From the NCBI RefSeq assembly GCF_030408735.1, contig NZ_CP047204.1:1178001-1242000 (forward strand): a stretch of 64,000 nucleotides of DNA, in the 5' to 3' direction. The DNA is from Corynebacterium faecale (lineage in GTDB: Bacteria > Actinomycetota > Actinomycetes > Mycobacteriales > Mycobacteriaceae). This document shows, piece by piece, positions 16,501 to 25,538 of this stretch (position 1 is the stretch's first letter; each line of letters starts with the position of its first letter). The translations under genes and the position numbers were made by a program. The notes under the pieces are model-generated. The model saw only the letters and a program-made list of their open reading frames with translations, had not been told where the DNA came from and did not search any database.

Positions 16501-16661
16501 CCGCCGGCACCATGGAGGAGTCCATCCAGGACATTCTCGATGGCAAGATGCACCTGGCCAGCGCCATCGTCGGCGAGGGTGAAGGCTGGATCACCGAACT
16601 GAACCCGGATGAACTGGCCATGCTCATGAGTTACCGCGAGAGGGAGGGAGCAGATGCCTGA
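13557..16661 (+). CDS. SNF2/RapA-family DEAD-like helicase with bacterial SNF2 N-terminal domain
   Basis: The 1034-residue protein has a long N-terminal region (1-540) of the bacterial SNF2 type, then the Swi2/Snf2 ATPase: DDMGLGKTLQLL (about 578), CPTSVVGNW, DEAQAIKN (about 681), LTGTPVENRL, and in the second lobe FTQYTAFG, SLKAGGTGLNLT and ATDRAFRIGQ (about 965). Family members translocate on double-stranded DNA and remodel protein-DNA complexes. The stop overlaps the next start by 8 bases, so it is translationally coupled to the SWIM gene, a pairing common in actinobacteria. Two perfect DnaA boxes lie just upstream. Confidence 0.92.
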   Translation: MTSHLLHGLWIKDRGLQLWIEQVEGHRIVLPEAVGSGIFPPVVDQILEGKTFRARMNVHLRTPKGRQVALPTPTAAFTPEEAVKVLSQLSFLQAELPAATRAQRETIAPDLRWIIEMYRGLTRFVQAGRVTLRTVMMDNAWWPQWQLAASLSERGWLAEMNHVAPGILLKNGGKDLAGVMANELPHWIANHILADYRDEVLPYPRHEFLDALLYDQPLRKGSTMLTHALNQWKNTISSAALQLVIIVEEPPAESDYEDPMDSIWPVRLMVRSGVDAPQPIQKQAIDSGGMESLRQQFETAKTVSYLLDPARDEAIPPHSHNTVQRGDWDMFLNTQEIVDFIAHDVAKLKKAGITVMLPKAWSAYETRAQVEARTPGDSADASTKSIIGLDQLVEYDWKISVGEVELTDDEMRELVESKSGLIRLRGDWVMADQDALRRITGYMEELSKSSQKRAKAEMEKAAMQARLAEANGEEGWQLLAAHAEDLRRKFNEEFSGDGTGEVTLAELREIALKAAENEPVEFTGSTWYTSLLGGTETPAPTRVDIPETVTADLREYQRRGVDWLYWMSENNLGAVLADDMGLGKTLQLLSLLAVERAEHPDREVKPTLVVCPTSVVGNWAVEAAKFVPGLKVMVHHGPQREQGTAFLDKARDADLVVTSYGVVTRDFKMLADVNFDRVVLDEAQAIKNSSTRVSKAVRSLPSRHRVALTGTPVENRLAEMRSILDFCNPGVLGSASFFRNHFAKAIEREQDEDMTERLRQLTAPFILRRLKTDASIIDDLPEKSEQIIRVDMSSEQASLYKALVEDVQQQLDQRQGMSRKGLVLATITRIKQICNHPAHFLNDGSPLTLRGRHRSGKVEALMNLLDDAVAEGRRTLIFTQYTAFGRILAPYLSDRLGAEIPFLHGGVSKAGRDRMVADFQSGDGPPAMLLSLKAGGTGLNLTAASIVVHMDRWWNPAVENQATDRAFRIGQKNNVDVYKMITAGTMEESIQDILDGKMHLASAIVGEGEGWITELNPDELAMLMSYREREGADA

Positions 16662-17532
16662 TACCAGCAACAGCGCTTCACGGCGTCCCCGGATGGACAA
16701 TGTCATCTATGCCAACTTCGGTGCGAAGACGAAGGTGAGCAGCACTGAATCCGAGGGCAGTAGTGACGACAAGACCAGCCGGATCCGGAACAAACGTTTC
16801 AGTCCGGCCGGCAACAGGGTGGTTCAACTGACCCTGAAGAACGCCGACTCGGCCCGTATCCGTCGTGGTGAGGACTACTACCGCAACGGAAATGTCACCG
16901 GTGTGCAGGTGCTCGAGGGGCGCATTTCCTGCAAGGTTGCCGGCTCCCAGAATGAACCCTTCGATGTGTTGTTGACCTTCCCGTACCGCAGTTCTGAGAA
17001 ACTGCGTGCGGCGTACAGCTCCATCGCGGAGACCACCAACGGCCTGAAACTGGTCCGTGAAGGCCACCTGACCTCCTCCATGCTGGATCATCTGATCGGC
17101 AACTCCGATGAGTCCATCTACTTCGACTGCACCTGCCCCGACAGGTCCTTGGTGTGTAAACATGCCGTGGCCACCGCATTCGTGGTGGCGGAGAAGATGA
17201 CCGCCAATCCTGCGATGGTGTTGGACATGCGTGGTCAGGGGATGGCTGGACTGGAAGCCCTGATCGCCACCTACCACGCCAAGGCTGAGGAAGAACCCGA
17301 GGACAACGGGTCCTTCTGGGAGGGGAAGGCACTACCGGATCTGCCTGACCCCAAGGTTGCTGCCGCTATCGATGATTCCGACATCAACTTCCTGCACAAG
17401 GCCCTGCGCCTGGTGTCCTACACATCACTGGAGCAGTTGCGGGCTGTCAGTGATATCGAGGACATGTATGAGATCCTCACCTCCACGCATCCGAGCATGC
17501 GGGTGGATGAGGAAGATCCGGAAGAGACCTGA
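16654..17532 (+). CDS. SWIM zinc-finger protein, partner of the SNF2 helicase
   Basis: The 292-residue protein has a SWIM finger at about residue 158, CTCPDRSLVCKH, matching C-x-C-xn-C-x-H. SWIM domains bind nucleic acid or proteins. The N-terminal 50 residues look disordered, and the C-terminal region is acidic. It begins 8 bases before the end of the helicase gene with GAGAGGGAG as the ribosome binding site. The fixed neighbourhood implies that it forms a complex with, or targets, the SNF2 ATPase. Confidence 0.88.
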   Translation: MPDTSNSASRRPRMDNVIYANFGAKTKVSSTESEGSSDDKTSRIRNKRFSPAGNRVVQLTLKNADSARIRRGEDYYRNGNVTGVQVLEGRISCKVAGSQNEPFDVLLTFPYRSSEKLRAAYSSIAETTNGLKLVREGHLTSSMLDHLIGNSDESIYFDCTCPDRSLVCKHAVATAFVVAEKMTANPAMVLDMRGQGMAGLEALIATYHAKAEEEPEDNGSFWEGKALPDLPDPKVAAAIDDSDINFLHKALRLVSYTSLEQLRAVSDIEDMYEILTSTHPSMRVDEEDPEET

Positions 17533-17597
17533 CCACATGACCCTCGGGGTGGTCACGGGGGCACCCGGTGTCCACCCCATGTGCTGAGATGGATGAC

Positions 17598-18743
17598 ATG
17601 ACTGAGACGATTAAATTCCTGCATTCCTCCGACCTCCAGATCGGCATGACCAGGTGGTTCCTCTCGCCTGAGGCCCAGGCCCGGTTTGATGATGACCGCA
17701 TCCGGTCCATTGAGCGGATGGGGGAGGTGGCACGCCACCATGATTGTCAGTTCATCGTGGTCGCGGGGGATGTCTTTGAGCATAATTCTCTTCATCAACG
17801 CACCACGGGCAGAGCCTTGGACGCGCTGCGCGCACTACCTGTGCCTGTTTACCTCCTGCCGGGCAACCATGATCCCCTCACCGCGGATTCCATTTTCTAC
17901 CGGTTGAGTGACATTGACACCGTGACGGTGTTGAAGGACACCACCGTGCATGAGATCCGCCCAGGCGTGGAGCTGGTCGGCGCACCCCTGCTGAACAAGA
18001 CCGCCACCACGGACCTGGTGCGCGCAGCCCTGGAACCACTTGAACCCACCGGTGCCATCCGGATCGCCGTGGGACACGGGCAGGCTCAGGCCCACACCAC
18101 CGATGTCCGTCCCGATCTCATCGATCTGTCCTATGTGGAATCCCGGCTGGGTGATGGCACCATTGACTACCTCGCCCTGGGGGATACCCACTCTGCGGAA
18201 CCCGTGGGCACCACTGGCCGGGTGTGGTTCTCCGGCGCCCCGGAGACCACCGATTTCCATGATCTGGACCCCGCCAGGGTCGGCGGTGAGATCAACTCCG
18301 GCAACGTGCTGGTGGTGACCGCCGCCAAGGGGGAGGTGGAGGTTGAGCAGGTCAGGATCGGCCACTGGGTGTTCGAGGCACTCCACCGGAACATCACCTC
18401 GGATGAAGATGTGGAAGAGTTTCTTTCCACCCTGCGTGCCTATCCGGACAAGTCCCGCACCGTGATCAAATACGGACTCACCGGCACCATCACCCTGGAA
18501 CAGAACCGGACACTGGAGGAGGGGTTGGCGGACCTGGAGGATGTTTTCGCCTCCCTCAAACCGCGCGACCGGACCACCGATCTGGTCCTGGAACCCGGTG
18601 ATGAGGAACTGTCCAATCTCGCCGTCACCGGTTATGCGGCCGAGGCGCTGCGCGAACTCACCGATGCCGTCACCGAGGGCCTGTCCTCACAAACCGACCG
18701 CGATGCCCTCAACCTGATGTTCCGTCTAAGCAGGGAGAACTAA
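17598..18743 (+). CDS. Metallophosphoesterase, SbcD/YhaO-like DNA repair exonuclease subunit
   Basis: The 381-residue protein begins KFLHSSDLQIGM (motif D-x-H/Q of calcineurin-like phosphoesterases) and continues with VAGDVFEHN, LLPGNHDP (GNHD), VGHGQ and GDTHS, the five metal-ligand blocks of SbcD/Mre11 nucleases. In the first block Gln replaces the usual His (SDLQ instead of SDxH), which is also seen in YhaO-like proteins. The next gene encodes the SbcC/Rad50-like ATPase, 3 bases downstream, so both form one nuclease-ATPase complex that processes DNA ends. Start at the ATG at 17598; an in-frame ATG at 17589 is the alternative. Confidence 0.88.
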   Translation: MTETIKFLHSSDLQIGMTRWFLSPEAQARFDDDRIRSIERMGEVARHHDCQFIVVAGDVFEHNSLHQRTTGRALDALRALPVPVYLLPGNHDPLTADSIFYRLSDIDTVTVLKDTTVHEIRPGVELVGAPLLNKTATTDLVRAALEPLEPTGAIRIAVGHGQAQAHTTDVRPDLIDLSYVESRLGDGTIDYLALGDTHSAEPVGTTGRVWFSGAPETTDFHDLDPARVGGEINSGNVLVVTAAKGEVEVEQVRIGHWVFEALHRNITSDEDVEEFLSTLRAYPDKSRTVIKYGLTGTITLEQNRTLEEGLADLEDVFASLKPRDRTTDLVLEPGDEELSNLAVTGYAAEALRELTDAVTEGLSSQTDRDALNLMFRLSREN

Positions 18744-18746
18744 GAC

Positions 18747-21371
18747 ATGCGAATTCATGCCATCACCATTGACAATTTCCGTGCCATCGATCACCTGGAA
18801 CTTCGTGATATCCCGGATTCCGGTGTCATTGTCATCCACGGTGACAATGAGAAGGGCAAATCCTCCGTCCTCGAGGCCATCCAGATCGTGCTCACCGAGA
18901 AGCACACCGCGCGGAACAAGGTGACCAAACCGGTTAAACCCGTTGACCGTGATGTCCCGGTGCGTATCAGCCTGGATGTCTCGGTGGGGCCTTATCGGAT
19001 GGTCATCACCAAACAGTTCATGAAGTCACCGTCGTCCGAGCTTCAGATCCTGGAACCCCGACCCGACAACCGCACCGGACGTGAGGCGGATGCACTCCTG
19101 GATGACATCCTGGAGAGCCACCTGGACCGGTTCCTGCTCAACACCTTGTTCATGCGCCAGGGTGAGGTGGAGGCCGGCATCAATGCGGTGGGTATTCCCT
19201 CCCTGACCAGTGCCCTTGATGATCAAAATGGTGGTGGTGAGGGCACCGAGGACACCGCCCTCATGGCCGCGGTGGAGGCAGAATATGCGAAGTTCTTCAC
19301 CAACACCGGACGGCGGGTGAAATCCTATGAGGAGTTCTTCACCGTGGTGGATGAGCTGAAGGTGGATCTGGATCAGGCCCGCGCTGAGATCGCCACGCTG
19401 GGTGCACAGGTTGATCGGGTGTCACGCCTGGAACGCGAACGGGACACCGCAGGCGAGAAGCTCCCCGGAGCACTCGAGGAACTCGAACTGCGCCAGGAGG
19501 AGTATGCGGCTGCGGTGAAGGTGAAGGCACAGGCGGAGGACGTGGCCACACGCCTGATGCGGGCCTCCACTGATCACCGCCACGCTGTCAGACAGCAGGA
19601 GGAACGGGCGGAGCTGCGCGCCCGTGCTCAGAAGGCCGCCACCGCAGTAGATGAACAGAGCACCACACTCGCTGAGGCTGAGGCTGCGGCTCAGGTTGAA
19701 GAATCCGAGATCACCCTGCGCACGCAGAAACTGGAGGAGGCCAGCGCCCGGGAGACCGCCGCCATCGCGGAGATCAAAAACGCCCGGGCCCGGGTGGAGC
19801 ATCTCACCGGTGAGACGCGCAGGGTGGAACTGGGTAACCTCCTTGGCAGTATCGATGAACTGCACGGGCAGCTGAAGGTCCTTCGTGCCCGCCGGGCCGC
19901 GGACACCCCGGTCACGGCCGCTGACATCGAAGCGCTGCAGAAGGCGACCGAGAACCTCAAGGTTCACCGTGCACTCAGCCAGGCCCGCGGCGGACACATC
20001 AGCTTCTCCAGTGCCGGTGCCACCGAGATCACCGTGGATGGTCAACCGGTCACGGTGGAGCCGGACGGGCCGGGTGTGGATCTGGACCGCGAGGTAACCA
20101 TCACCATCGGGGAGGTCACCATGGTGGTCAACCCCGGCAGTGACATCACCCGCAGCCGCCTGGAATTGGAAACCGCGGAGACCGAACTTGCCGAACTGCT
20201 GGATCGACTCCGGGTGCAGGATATTGATGAACTACGTGGCCGGATGGCGGAGCAGGAGAAGCTCGCCACCGAGATCGAGGCGCTCACCCGCGAATGCGAC
20301 CGACTCACCGGAGGTGGGGACATTGACGCCCTCCGCGCTGAATTCGCAGCCCTGACCGACAACCGTGTGGACCTGGACACCGACCTCACGCTCACAGAGG
20401 CCGGCGCCCAGCTGCTAGCCGCTGAGACCCGCCGCGATGAGGCCGGGGAGGAGGCGAAGCTTATCGACGCCGCCCTCGACGCACTGCGTCAACGTCCAGC
20501 AGAGCGCGCATGGACAATCCTCCGGACACGGGTGGAAGGTTTACAGGACAACGCGGTGGCCACAGCCGCTGATCTGGCCCGCGCGGTGGAGGACACCACC
20601 GATGAGGATCTGCACGAGGACGTGACCCTGAAACTATCTGAGCTCACCGTCATTGAGCAGGAGAAGAGGGAGGTCGACGCACTCCTGGAACAGTCCGATC
20701 CGGTGGGGGCTGAGCAGCTCCTCAAGGGTGCACAAGCCAATGTGCAGTCCTACCGGGATACTATTTCCACCACCACGGTGGAACTCGCCCGGTTGGAAAG
20801 CCATATCCAGCAGGCAGCCGGCGCATCCGAACGTCATGCCCAGGCCTATGCCGCGCTGGAAGCCGCGGAGCACCGACTGGCATCCGAACAGCGCCGCGCC
20901 AATGCAGCCGAACGGCTCCGTGAGGTGATGATCCGGCATCGGGAGAGTTCCCGAAAGCGCTATGCCGCGCCGTTTGCCGCTAAGCTCGCGCGCCTTGCGG
21001 CGAGGGTCTTCGGTGAGGAAACCGGTTTCGATCTGGATGATCAGTTGTGTATCTCCACCAGGTCGATCGGATCCAGGACGGTGAATCTGGATCATCTCTC
21101 CGGTGGTGCCCAGGAGCAGCTCGCGATCCTCACCCGGTTCGCCATCGCCGACCTGGTGGCGGATTCCTCCACCCACGGCGTGGTGCCGGTGTTCATCGAT
21201 GACGCCCTGGGAAGTACCGACCCGGTCAGGCTCACCCGCATCTCCACTCTTTTCGGGGAAGCGGGGAGGGACAGCCAGGTATTCGTGCTCACCTGTGTGC
21301 CCGAGCGGTACAACTATGTGTCCCCGAAGATCATGCATGACATCGACAGTTTGAAATCAGTGCCTGTGTAG
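18747..21371 (+). CDS. SbcC/Rad50/YhaN-like ATPase with long coiled coil
   Basis: The 874-residue protein has an N-terminal Walker A (HGDNEKGKSSVLEAI, about 32-46), then about 600 residues of Glu/Ala/Arg-rich coiled coil. The C-terminal ABC-type signature LSGGAQEQLAI (about 783) and Walker B VFIDDALGSTDP (about 816) complete an SMC-like head. The hinge (about 375-470) contains no CxxC zinc hook; instead there is a small globular insert (ISFSSAGATEITVDGQPV), a YhaN-like rather than Rad50-like trait. It acts with the nuclease encoded just upstream. AGGGAGA precedes the ATG. Confidence 0.88.
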   Translation: MRIHAITIDNFRAIDHLELRDIPDSGVIVIHGDNEKGKSSVLEAIQIVLTEKHTARNKVTKPVKPVDRDVPVRISLDVSVGPYRMVITKQFMKSPSSELQILEPRPDNRTGREADALLDDILESHLDRFLLNTLFMRQGEVEAGINAVGIPSLTSALDDQNGGGEGTEDTALMAAVEAEYAKFFTNTGRRVKSYEEFFTVVDELKVDLDQARAEIATLGAQVDRVSRLERERDTAGEKLPGALEELELRQEEYAAAVKVKAQAEDVATRLMRASTDHRHAVRQQEERAELRARAQKAATAVDEQSTTLAEAEAAAQVEESEITLRTQKLEEASARETAAIAEIKNARARVEHLTGETRRVELGNLLGSIDELHGQLKVLRARRAADTPVTAADIEALQKATENLKVHRALSQARGGHISFSSAGATEITVDGQPVTVEPDGPGVDLDREVTITIGEVTMVVNPGSDITRSRLELETAETELAELLDRLRVQDIDELRGRMAEQEKLATEIEALTRECDRLTGGGDIDALRAEFAALTDNRVDLDTDLTLTEAGAQLLAAETRRDEAGEEAKLIDAALDALRQRPAERAWTILRTRVEGLQDNAVATAADLARAVEDTTDEDLHEDVTLKLSELTVIEQEKREVDALLEQSDPVGAEQLLKGAQANVQSYRDTISTTTVELARLESHIQQAAGASERHAQAYAALEAAEHRLASEQRRANAAERLREVMIRHRESSRKRYAAPFAAKLARLAARVFGEETGFDLDDQLCISTRSIGSRTVNLDHLSGGAQEQLAILTRFAIADLVADSSTHGVVPVFIDDALGSTDPVRLTRISTLFGEAGRDSQVFVLTCVPERYNYVSPKIMHDIDSLKSVPV

Positions 21372-21404
21372 AGGAAATCTGTCGGGAGGTCGTCGCAAAG
21401 CATG

Positions 21405-21442
21405 CAACAAGGCCGCGTCCCAGGAGGGACGCGGCCTTGTTG
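21405..21442. terminator. Bidirectional terminator between the SbcC-like and YceI-like genes
   Basis: CAACAAGGCCGCGTCCC (21405-21421) pairs perfectly over 17 bp with 21426-21442 around an AGGA loop. It lies between two convergent genes. Confidence 0.85.
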
Positions 21443-21455
21443 GCTGAGATGGTGC

Positions 21456-21995
21456 TTAGGCCTGCTTGATGCCGGAGCCGTCGATCTGGATCTTGATCTC
21501 CTCAGAGACCAGAACACCACCGGTGTTCAGAGGGGCCTGCCAGTCAACACCGAAGTCCTTACGGTTGATCTTGGTTGTAGCCTCGAAGCCCATGCGGACG
21601 TTGCCGAATGGATCCTCTGCCACGCCGCCGACCTCGACGTCGAGGGTGACAGACTTGGTGGTCTCCTTGATGGTCAGGTCACCGGTGACGGTGCCCTCGG
21701 ACTCGTTCTTGATGTCAAAGGAGGTTGCTACAAAGGTCATTTCTGGGAACTTTTCCACTGCGAAGAAGTCATCGCCCTTGATGTGTCCATCGCGGTCAGC
21801 GTTGCCGGTGTTGATGGAAGCGGTCTTCATGACGACCTTTGCGGAGGAGTTCTCCGGGTTTTCAACATCAACGACGATGTTGGAATCGAAGTCAGGGAAC
21901 TTGCCGGTCACCTTGGTGATCATTGCGTGGCGGGCCACGAACTTGATCTCGGTGTGTGCAGGGTCAAGGATCCAGTTGCCGTTCAGGTTGCTCAT
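21456..21995 (-). CDS. YceI-family polyisoprenoid-binding lipocalin-like protein, probable RosR target
   Basis: The 179-residue protein has YceI features: NWILDPAHTEIKFVARHAM, KFPDFDSNIVVD, NADRDGHIKGDDFF and TGDLTIKETTKSVTLDVEV, a lipocalin-like barrel that binds isoprenoid lipids. There is no signal peptide, so it is cytoplasmic. AAAAGGAC lies at good distance before the ATG at 21995. It is divergent from rosR, as in C. glutamicum, where RosR represses the equivalent gene (cg1322) until oxidative stress. Two RosR-type operators lie in the shared upstream region, and the leader carries a TPP-riboswitch-like fold. Confidence 0.88.
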   Translation of the reverse strand: MSNLNGNWILDPAHTEIKFVARHAMITKVTGKFPDFDSNIVVDVENPENSSAKVVMKTASINTGNADRDGHIKGDDFFAVEKFPEMTFVATSFDIKNESEGTVTGDLTIKETTKSVTLDVEVGGVAEDPFGNVRMGFEATTKINRKDFGVDWQAPLNTGGVLVSEEIKIQIDGSGIKQA

Positions 21996-22023
21996 GTTAA
22001 GTCCTTTTTCTAAGTGTGTGCAT

Positions 22024-22106
22024 TGCGCCGGGGGATTAACCCCGGTCAGGTTCGAGGGTACCGATCCTCGGATGGTTTCGTTGGTCTCTGCCGTCCGAAG
22101 CGGTCT
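22024..22106 (-). promoter_or_regulatory. TPP-riboswitch-like segment in the YceI mRNA leader (degenerate)
   Basis: On the minus strand the leader reads ACCCTCGAACCTGA (consensus ACCC-UU-GAACCUGA), followed by the hairpin CGGGG-TTAAT-CCCCCGGCG (consensus CGGG-UAAU-ACCGGCG). Upstream there is a small CCG/CGG hairpin followed by CAGAGA where TPP aptamers have CUGAGA. The 5' GGGUGC strand that should pair with ACCC is missing, so this is either a degenerate aptamer or a look-alike. Confidence 0.3.
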
Positions 22107-22127
22107 GGATATAAGTATGGACCACCT

Positions 22128-22145
22128 TTGGTGATGTGTCAACAA
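22128..22145. promoter_or_regulatory. RosR operator 1
   Basis: TTGGTGATGTGTCAACAA matches the published C. glutamicum RosR consensus TTGTTGAYRYRTCAACWA in 17 of 18 positions. It lies just upstream of the probable -10 region (TTATAT, around 22105-22112) of the YceI gene. Confidence 0.75.
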
Positions 22146-22156
22146 CATCGGGAAAG

Positions 22157-22174
22157 TTGTTGGGATGTCAACAT
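22157..22174. promoter_or_regulatory. RosR operator 2
   Basis: TTGTTGGGATGTCAACAT matches the RosR consensus in most positions, including both outer half sites. Its centre is 29 bp from operator 1 (about three helical turns), so the two dimers would bind on the same face. Confidence 0.65.
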
Positions 22175-22296
22175 GTTTGTGCAGGTGGGGCCGTGAATAT
22201 AATTGCCCCAGCCGGGTTTATGGCCTGGTGCGGAGTAATAGGCTCAAGGGTGGCGGGCATTTAAGGTATTTTCAAAAAGAGGTTAAGGTAGATGAC

Positions 22297-22782
22297 ATGA
22301 CAACACCTAGATGGCTCAATGATGAGGAGCAGAAGCTGTGGCGACTGATCCTCGCCGCAACCCGCAAGATGGATCGCACACTCGATGAGACCCTCCAGGA
22401 TGACCACGAGCTCACCTCCTCTGAATACTCCGTGCTGGTGAGCCTCTCCGAGGCTGGCGATGAAGAGGTTCGGCTGAGGGATCTCTGCCTCTCTCTCGAT
22501 TGGGATCGCAGCCGCACCTCCCATCAGATCACCCGGATGGATAAGAAGGGCCTGGTGGCCAAGGTCAAATGTGAGGGGGACGCCCGTGGCGTGATTGTGG
22601 AACTCACCCCGGAAGGCGAACGACGCCTCAAGCAGGCCGTCCCGGCCCACGTGGAAACCGTGCGCCGTATGATCTTCGATCCGATGACCCCGGAGCAGGC
22701 TGAAGTTCTGCGTGATTACCTCACCGCTGCGCTGACCTCGGGATCATGCAGGGGAGATCGCGCCGGGGAGTCGGAGGCGTAG
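22297..22782 (+). CDS. rosR: MarR-family oxidative-stress regulator RosR
   Basis: The 161-residue winged-helix protein has the MarR layout: an N-terminal dimerisation helix (LWRLILAATRKMDRTLDETL), HTH (VRLRDLCLSLDWDRSRTSHQ), wing (KCEGDARGVIVELTPEG) and a C-terminal dimerisation helix. In C. glutamicum RosR (cg1324) is H2O2-sensitive and represses itself-adjacent and redox genes. Position, divergence from a YceI gene and the operators at 22128 and 22157 all support this identity. The ATG at 22297 fits the family; the longer upstream frame would run through the operators. Confidence 0.85.
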   Translation: MTTPRWLNDEEQKLWRLILAATRKMDRTLDETLQDDHELTSSEYSVLVSLSEAGDEEVRLRDLCLSLDWDRSRTSHQITRMDKKGLVAKVKCEGDARGVIVELTPEGERRLKQAVPAHVETVRRMIFDPMTPEQAEVLRDYLTAALTSGSCRGDRAGESEA

Positions 22783-22933
22783 ATCAGCAAACTGTGCGTG
22801 CACACGGTCTCTCGCCCGGGGGGATGTCATTCAGGGGAAATAGGGGGCAAACCCTGATGCATTGATCAGCGGGGGCGGGGAGACTGGTGGGTAGAAGAAA
22901 AACATGCTTTTACCCACGAAGGAGATGGTCCAC

Positions 22934-23167
22934 ATGGCCAACAACGCATTCAACCACGCAATCGCCACTGCCTCATCCCATGCCCGCGGGCTCCGCCGCA
23001 GCCGCTCGAACCGGTGGATCGGTGGTGTGGCAGCCGGACTCGCCGAGACCTACGGTTGGAATCCTGCAGTGGTGCGGCTTGTCTTCGTAGCCACCCTGTT
23101 GTTCCCGGTCCCCGGATCACAGATTCTCATGTACCTGCTGGCGTGGTTGTTCATTCCGCAGCGTTAA
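22934..23167 (+). CDS. PspC-domain small membrane protein
   Basis: The 77-residue protein is one PspC domain: RRSRSNRWIGGVAAGLAETYGWNPAVVRLVF followed by a hydrophobic helix and ILMYLLAWLFIPQR. PspC proteins are envelope-stress sensors or toxin-like membrane proteins; solitary ones in actinobacteria are uncharacterised. AAGGAGAT precedes the ATG at 22934 at ideal spacing. Confidence 0.88.
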   Translation: MANNAFNHAIATASSHARGLRRSRSNRWIGGVAAGLAETYGWNPAVVRLVFVATLLFPVPGSQILMYLLAWLFIPQR

Positions 23168-23189
23168 GATCTGTCTCCATAGACACCAA

Positions 23190-23227
23190 CAGCCCGCATC
23201 TCCTGTTTGCAGAGGAGATGCGGGCTG
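23190..23227. terminator. Hairpin terminator between the PspC gene and a convergent hypothetical gene
   Basis: CAGCCCGCATCTCC (23190-23203) pairs over 14 bp with 23214-23227 around a 10-nt loop. The T-tract is weak on both strands. Confidence 0.7.
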
Positions 23228-23246
23228 TCTGCGTTGTCGAGCGAGT

Positions 23247-23687
23247 TTAGAGCGAAGCCGTGGTCAGGCGGGTAACACTTCGGGTGAGGCGCTCAACGGA
23301 TTCCTGATCATCGGAGTAGAGGTCCGTCAGTGACCAGCTCTTCTTCGGTGAAAGCATTTCAAACAGTGAGCTGACTGTTTGAGAGCCATCAAGTTCATCC
23401 ACATCGGTGTCACTGAGGGTGAGCACGGACAGCGTGAAGGGTGAGGCGTTAATGAACGGGACCATCACGGTGGTGGCACCGTTTTCAAAGTGCTCGCAGG
23501 CATCAATGTAGACATCCGACAGGAGAGCCGCGGAGGTGGTGGGGATCATCGGGGTCTGTGACCCCAGGATGTCAGTGGAGACAAGGTCTTCGCGGATCCA
23601 CTGCTGATTGAGTGCCTTGAGGTAGACGGTGGCCGTCAGCAGACGCAGCTCAGTAGCTCGCTTCTCTGCGTTATTGCGAAATCTCAC
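23247..23687 (-). CDS. Hypothetical protein (146 aa), no recognised domain
   Basis: The frame starts with GTG at 23687 with GGAAAGG at good distance, and it is terminated next to a hairpin, so it is likely a real gene. The protein is soluble, without signal peptide or membrane helix. The first half is helical (KRATELRLLTATVYLKALNQ); the middle has a beta-like TTVMVPFINASPFTLSVLTL. I do not recognise the family. Confidence 0.6.
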   Translation of the reverse strand: MRFRNNAEKRATELRLLTATVYLKALNQQWIREDLVSTDILGSQTPMIPTTSAALLSDVYIDACEHFENGATTVMVPFINASPFTLSVLTLSDTDVDELDGSQTVSSLFEMLSPKKSWSLTDLYSDDQESVERLTRSVTRLTTASL

Positions 23688-24065
23688 GATAAACCTTTCC
23701 TAAACCCGAATGGCTCTAAACAAATGACTCTGGCTGGACACTCGGTGTCACAGTAACCCCTTAGGGTTTGCCGAGCATCATTTAAGAAATTGACCCACCT
23801 TGCGGAGGGTGAATTCGAACACATCCTAATGGCACCAAACTCTAATGCAATTGACATGGTTGATATGCCTTAACGCGGAGATGGTGACAAATGCCATATC
23901 GCTGCCCTGGGAACCATGTTTATCCAACTGTAATGAATCGCTTTAGTATTAAACAAGCTATTGGCATGGCGTGTTGGTAACTTTTGGCCACAATTGTGCG
24001 CCGGGGCACATTATCGCACCATTCGTGTGCAGGCTGGTCCCCGGCGCATCCAGAATCAGAGGATC
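23688..24065. other. 378-bp AT-richer intergenic region between a hypothetical gene and nrdF
   Basis: The region holds the promoter of the minus-strand gene ending at 23247 and the 3' end zone of nrdF. A GCGCCGGGG/CCCCGGCGC inverted repeat (23998-24006 with 24039-24047) is a possible nrdF terminator, although it has no T-tract. I see no open frame with a start signal and no RNA gene. Confidence 0.4.
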
Positions 24066-25103
<1,038 letters not shown>

Positions 25104-25291
25104 TCACATCTGTGCCATTTTGGTAGCGGTGCCACTCTGCTTGAACGGCTCCTCCACGCATGCGTCAGGATTTTCGGGCGCGTCAGTGGTGAATCACCAG
25201 TGCAGGTGTGTCTGGTTCGAAGATTGCCTCCCGACCACCTTAGCCGCACGCCTGCGATTGGTCATCTCAGTTAAAGTTGCCCGAAAAACAG

Positions 25292-25328
25292 AACCTCCGT
25301 GGCCTCGATCAATGAGGTCACGGAGGTT
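25292..25328 (-). terminator. Terminator downstream of tRNA-Arg
   Basis: A 15-bp stem (25292-25306 with 25314-25328, one G-U pair) is followed on the minus strand by CTGTTTTTCGG. It lies 54 bp beyond the tRNA 3' end. The rest of the gap 25068-25382 holds the nrdF promoter; no other element was recognised. Confidence 0.8.
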
Positions 25329-25382
25329 CTATATTCTGCAGGTTTATTCAAGCCGATGAGCCGGAACCACCTGATTTAGTTG

Positions 25383-25455
25383 TGCCCCCGATAGGAGTCG
25401 AACCTACGACCTTCGGTACCGGAAACCGGTGCTCTATCCACTGAGCTACGGAGGC
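25383..25455 (-). tRNA. tRNA-Arg (anticodon CCG)
   Basis: The minus strand folds as a full cloverleaf of 73 nt: acceptor GCCTCCG/CGGGGGC, D-arm GCTC..GAGC, anticodon loop TTCCGGT with CCG at 34-36, and T-arm GTAGG-TTCGACT-CCTAT. It reads CGG codons. The first anticodon-stem pair is a C-A mismatch (27-43), and CCA is not encoded. Confidence 0.93.
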
Positions 25456-25538
25456 GAACCATCATTGCAGGCAGGGGAGTGAACCACTGTCTGACAACAA
25501 CGGTGTGATTCTATCACCAACTGTTGGCGGAAGGTCAA

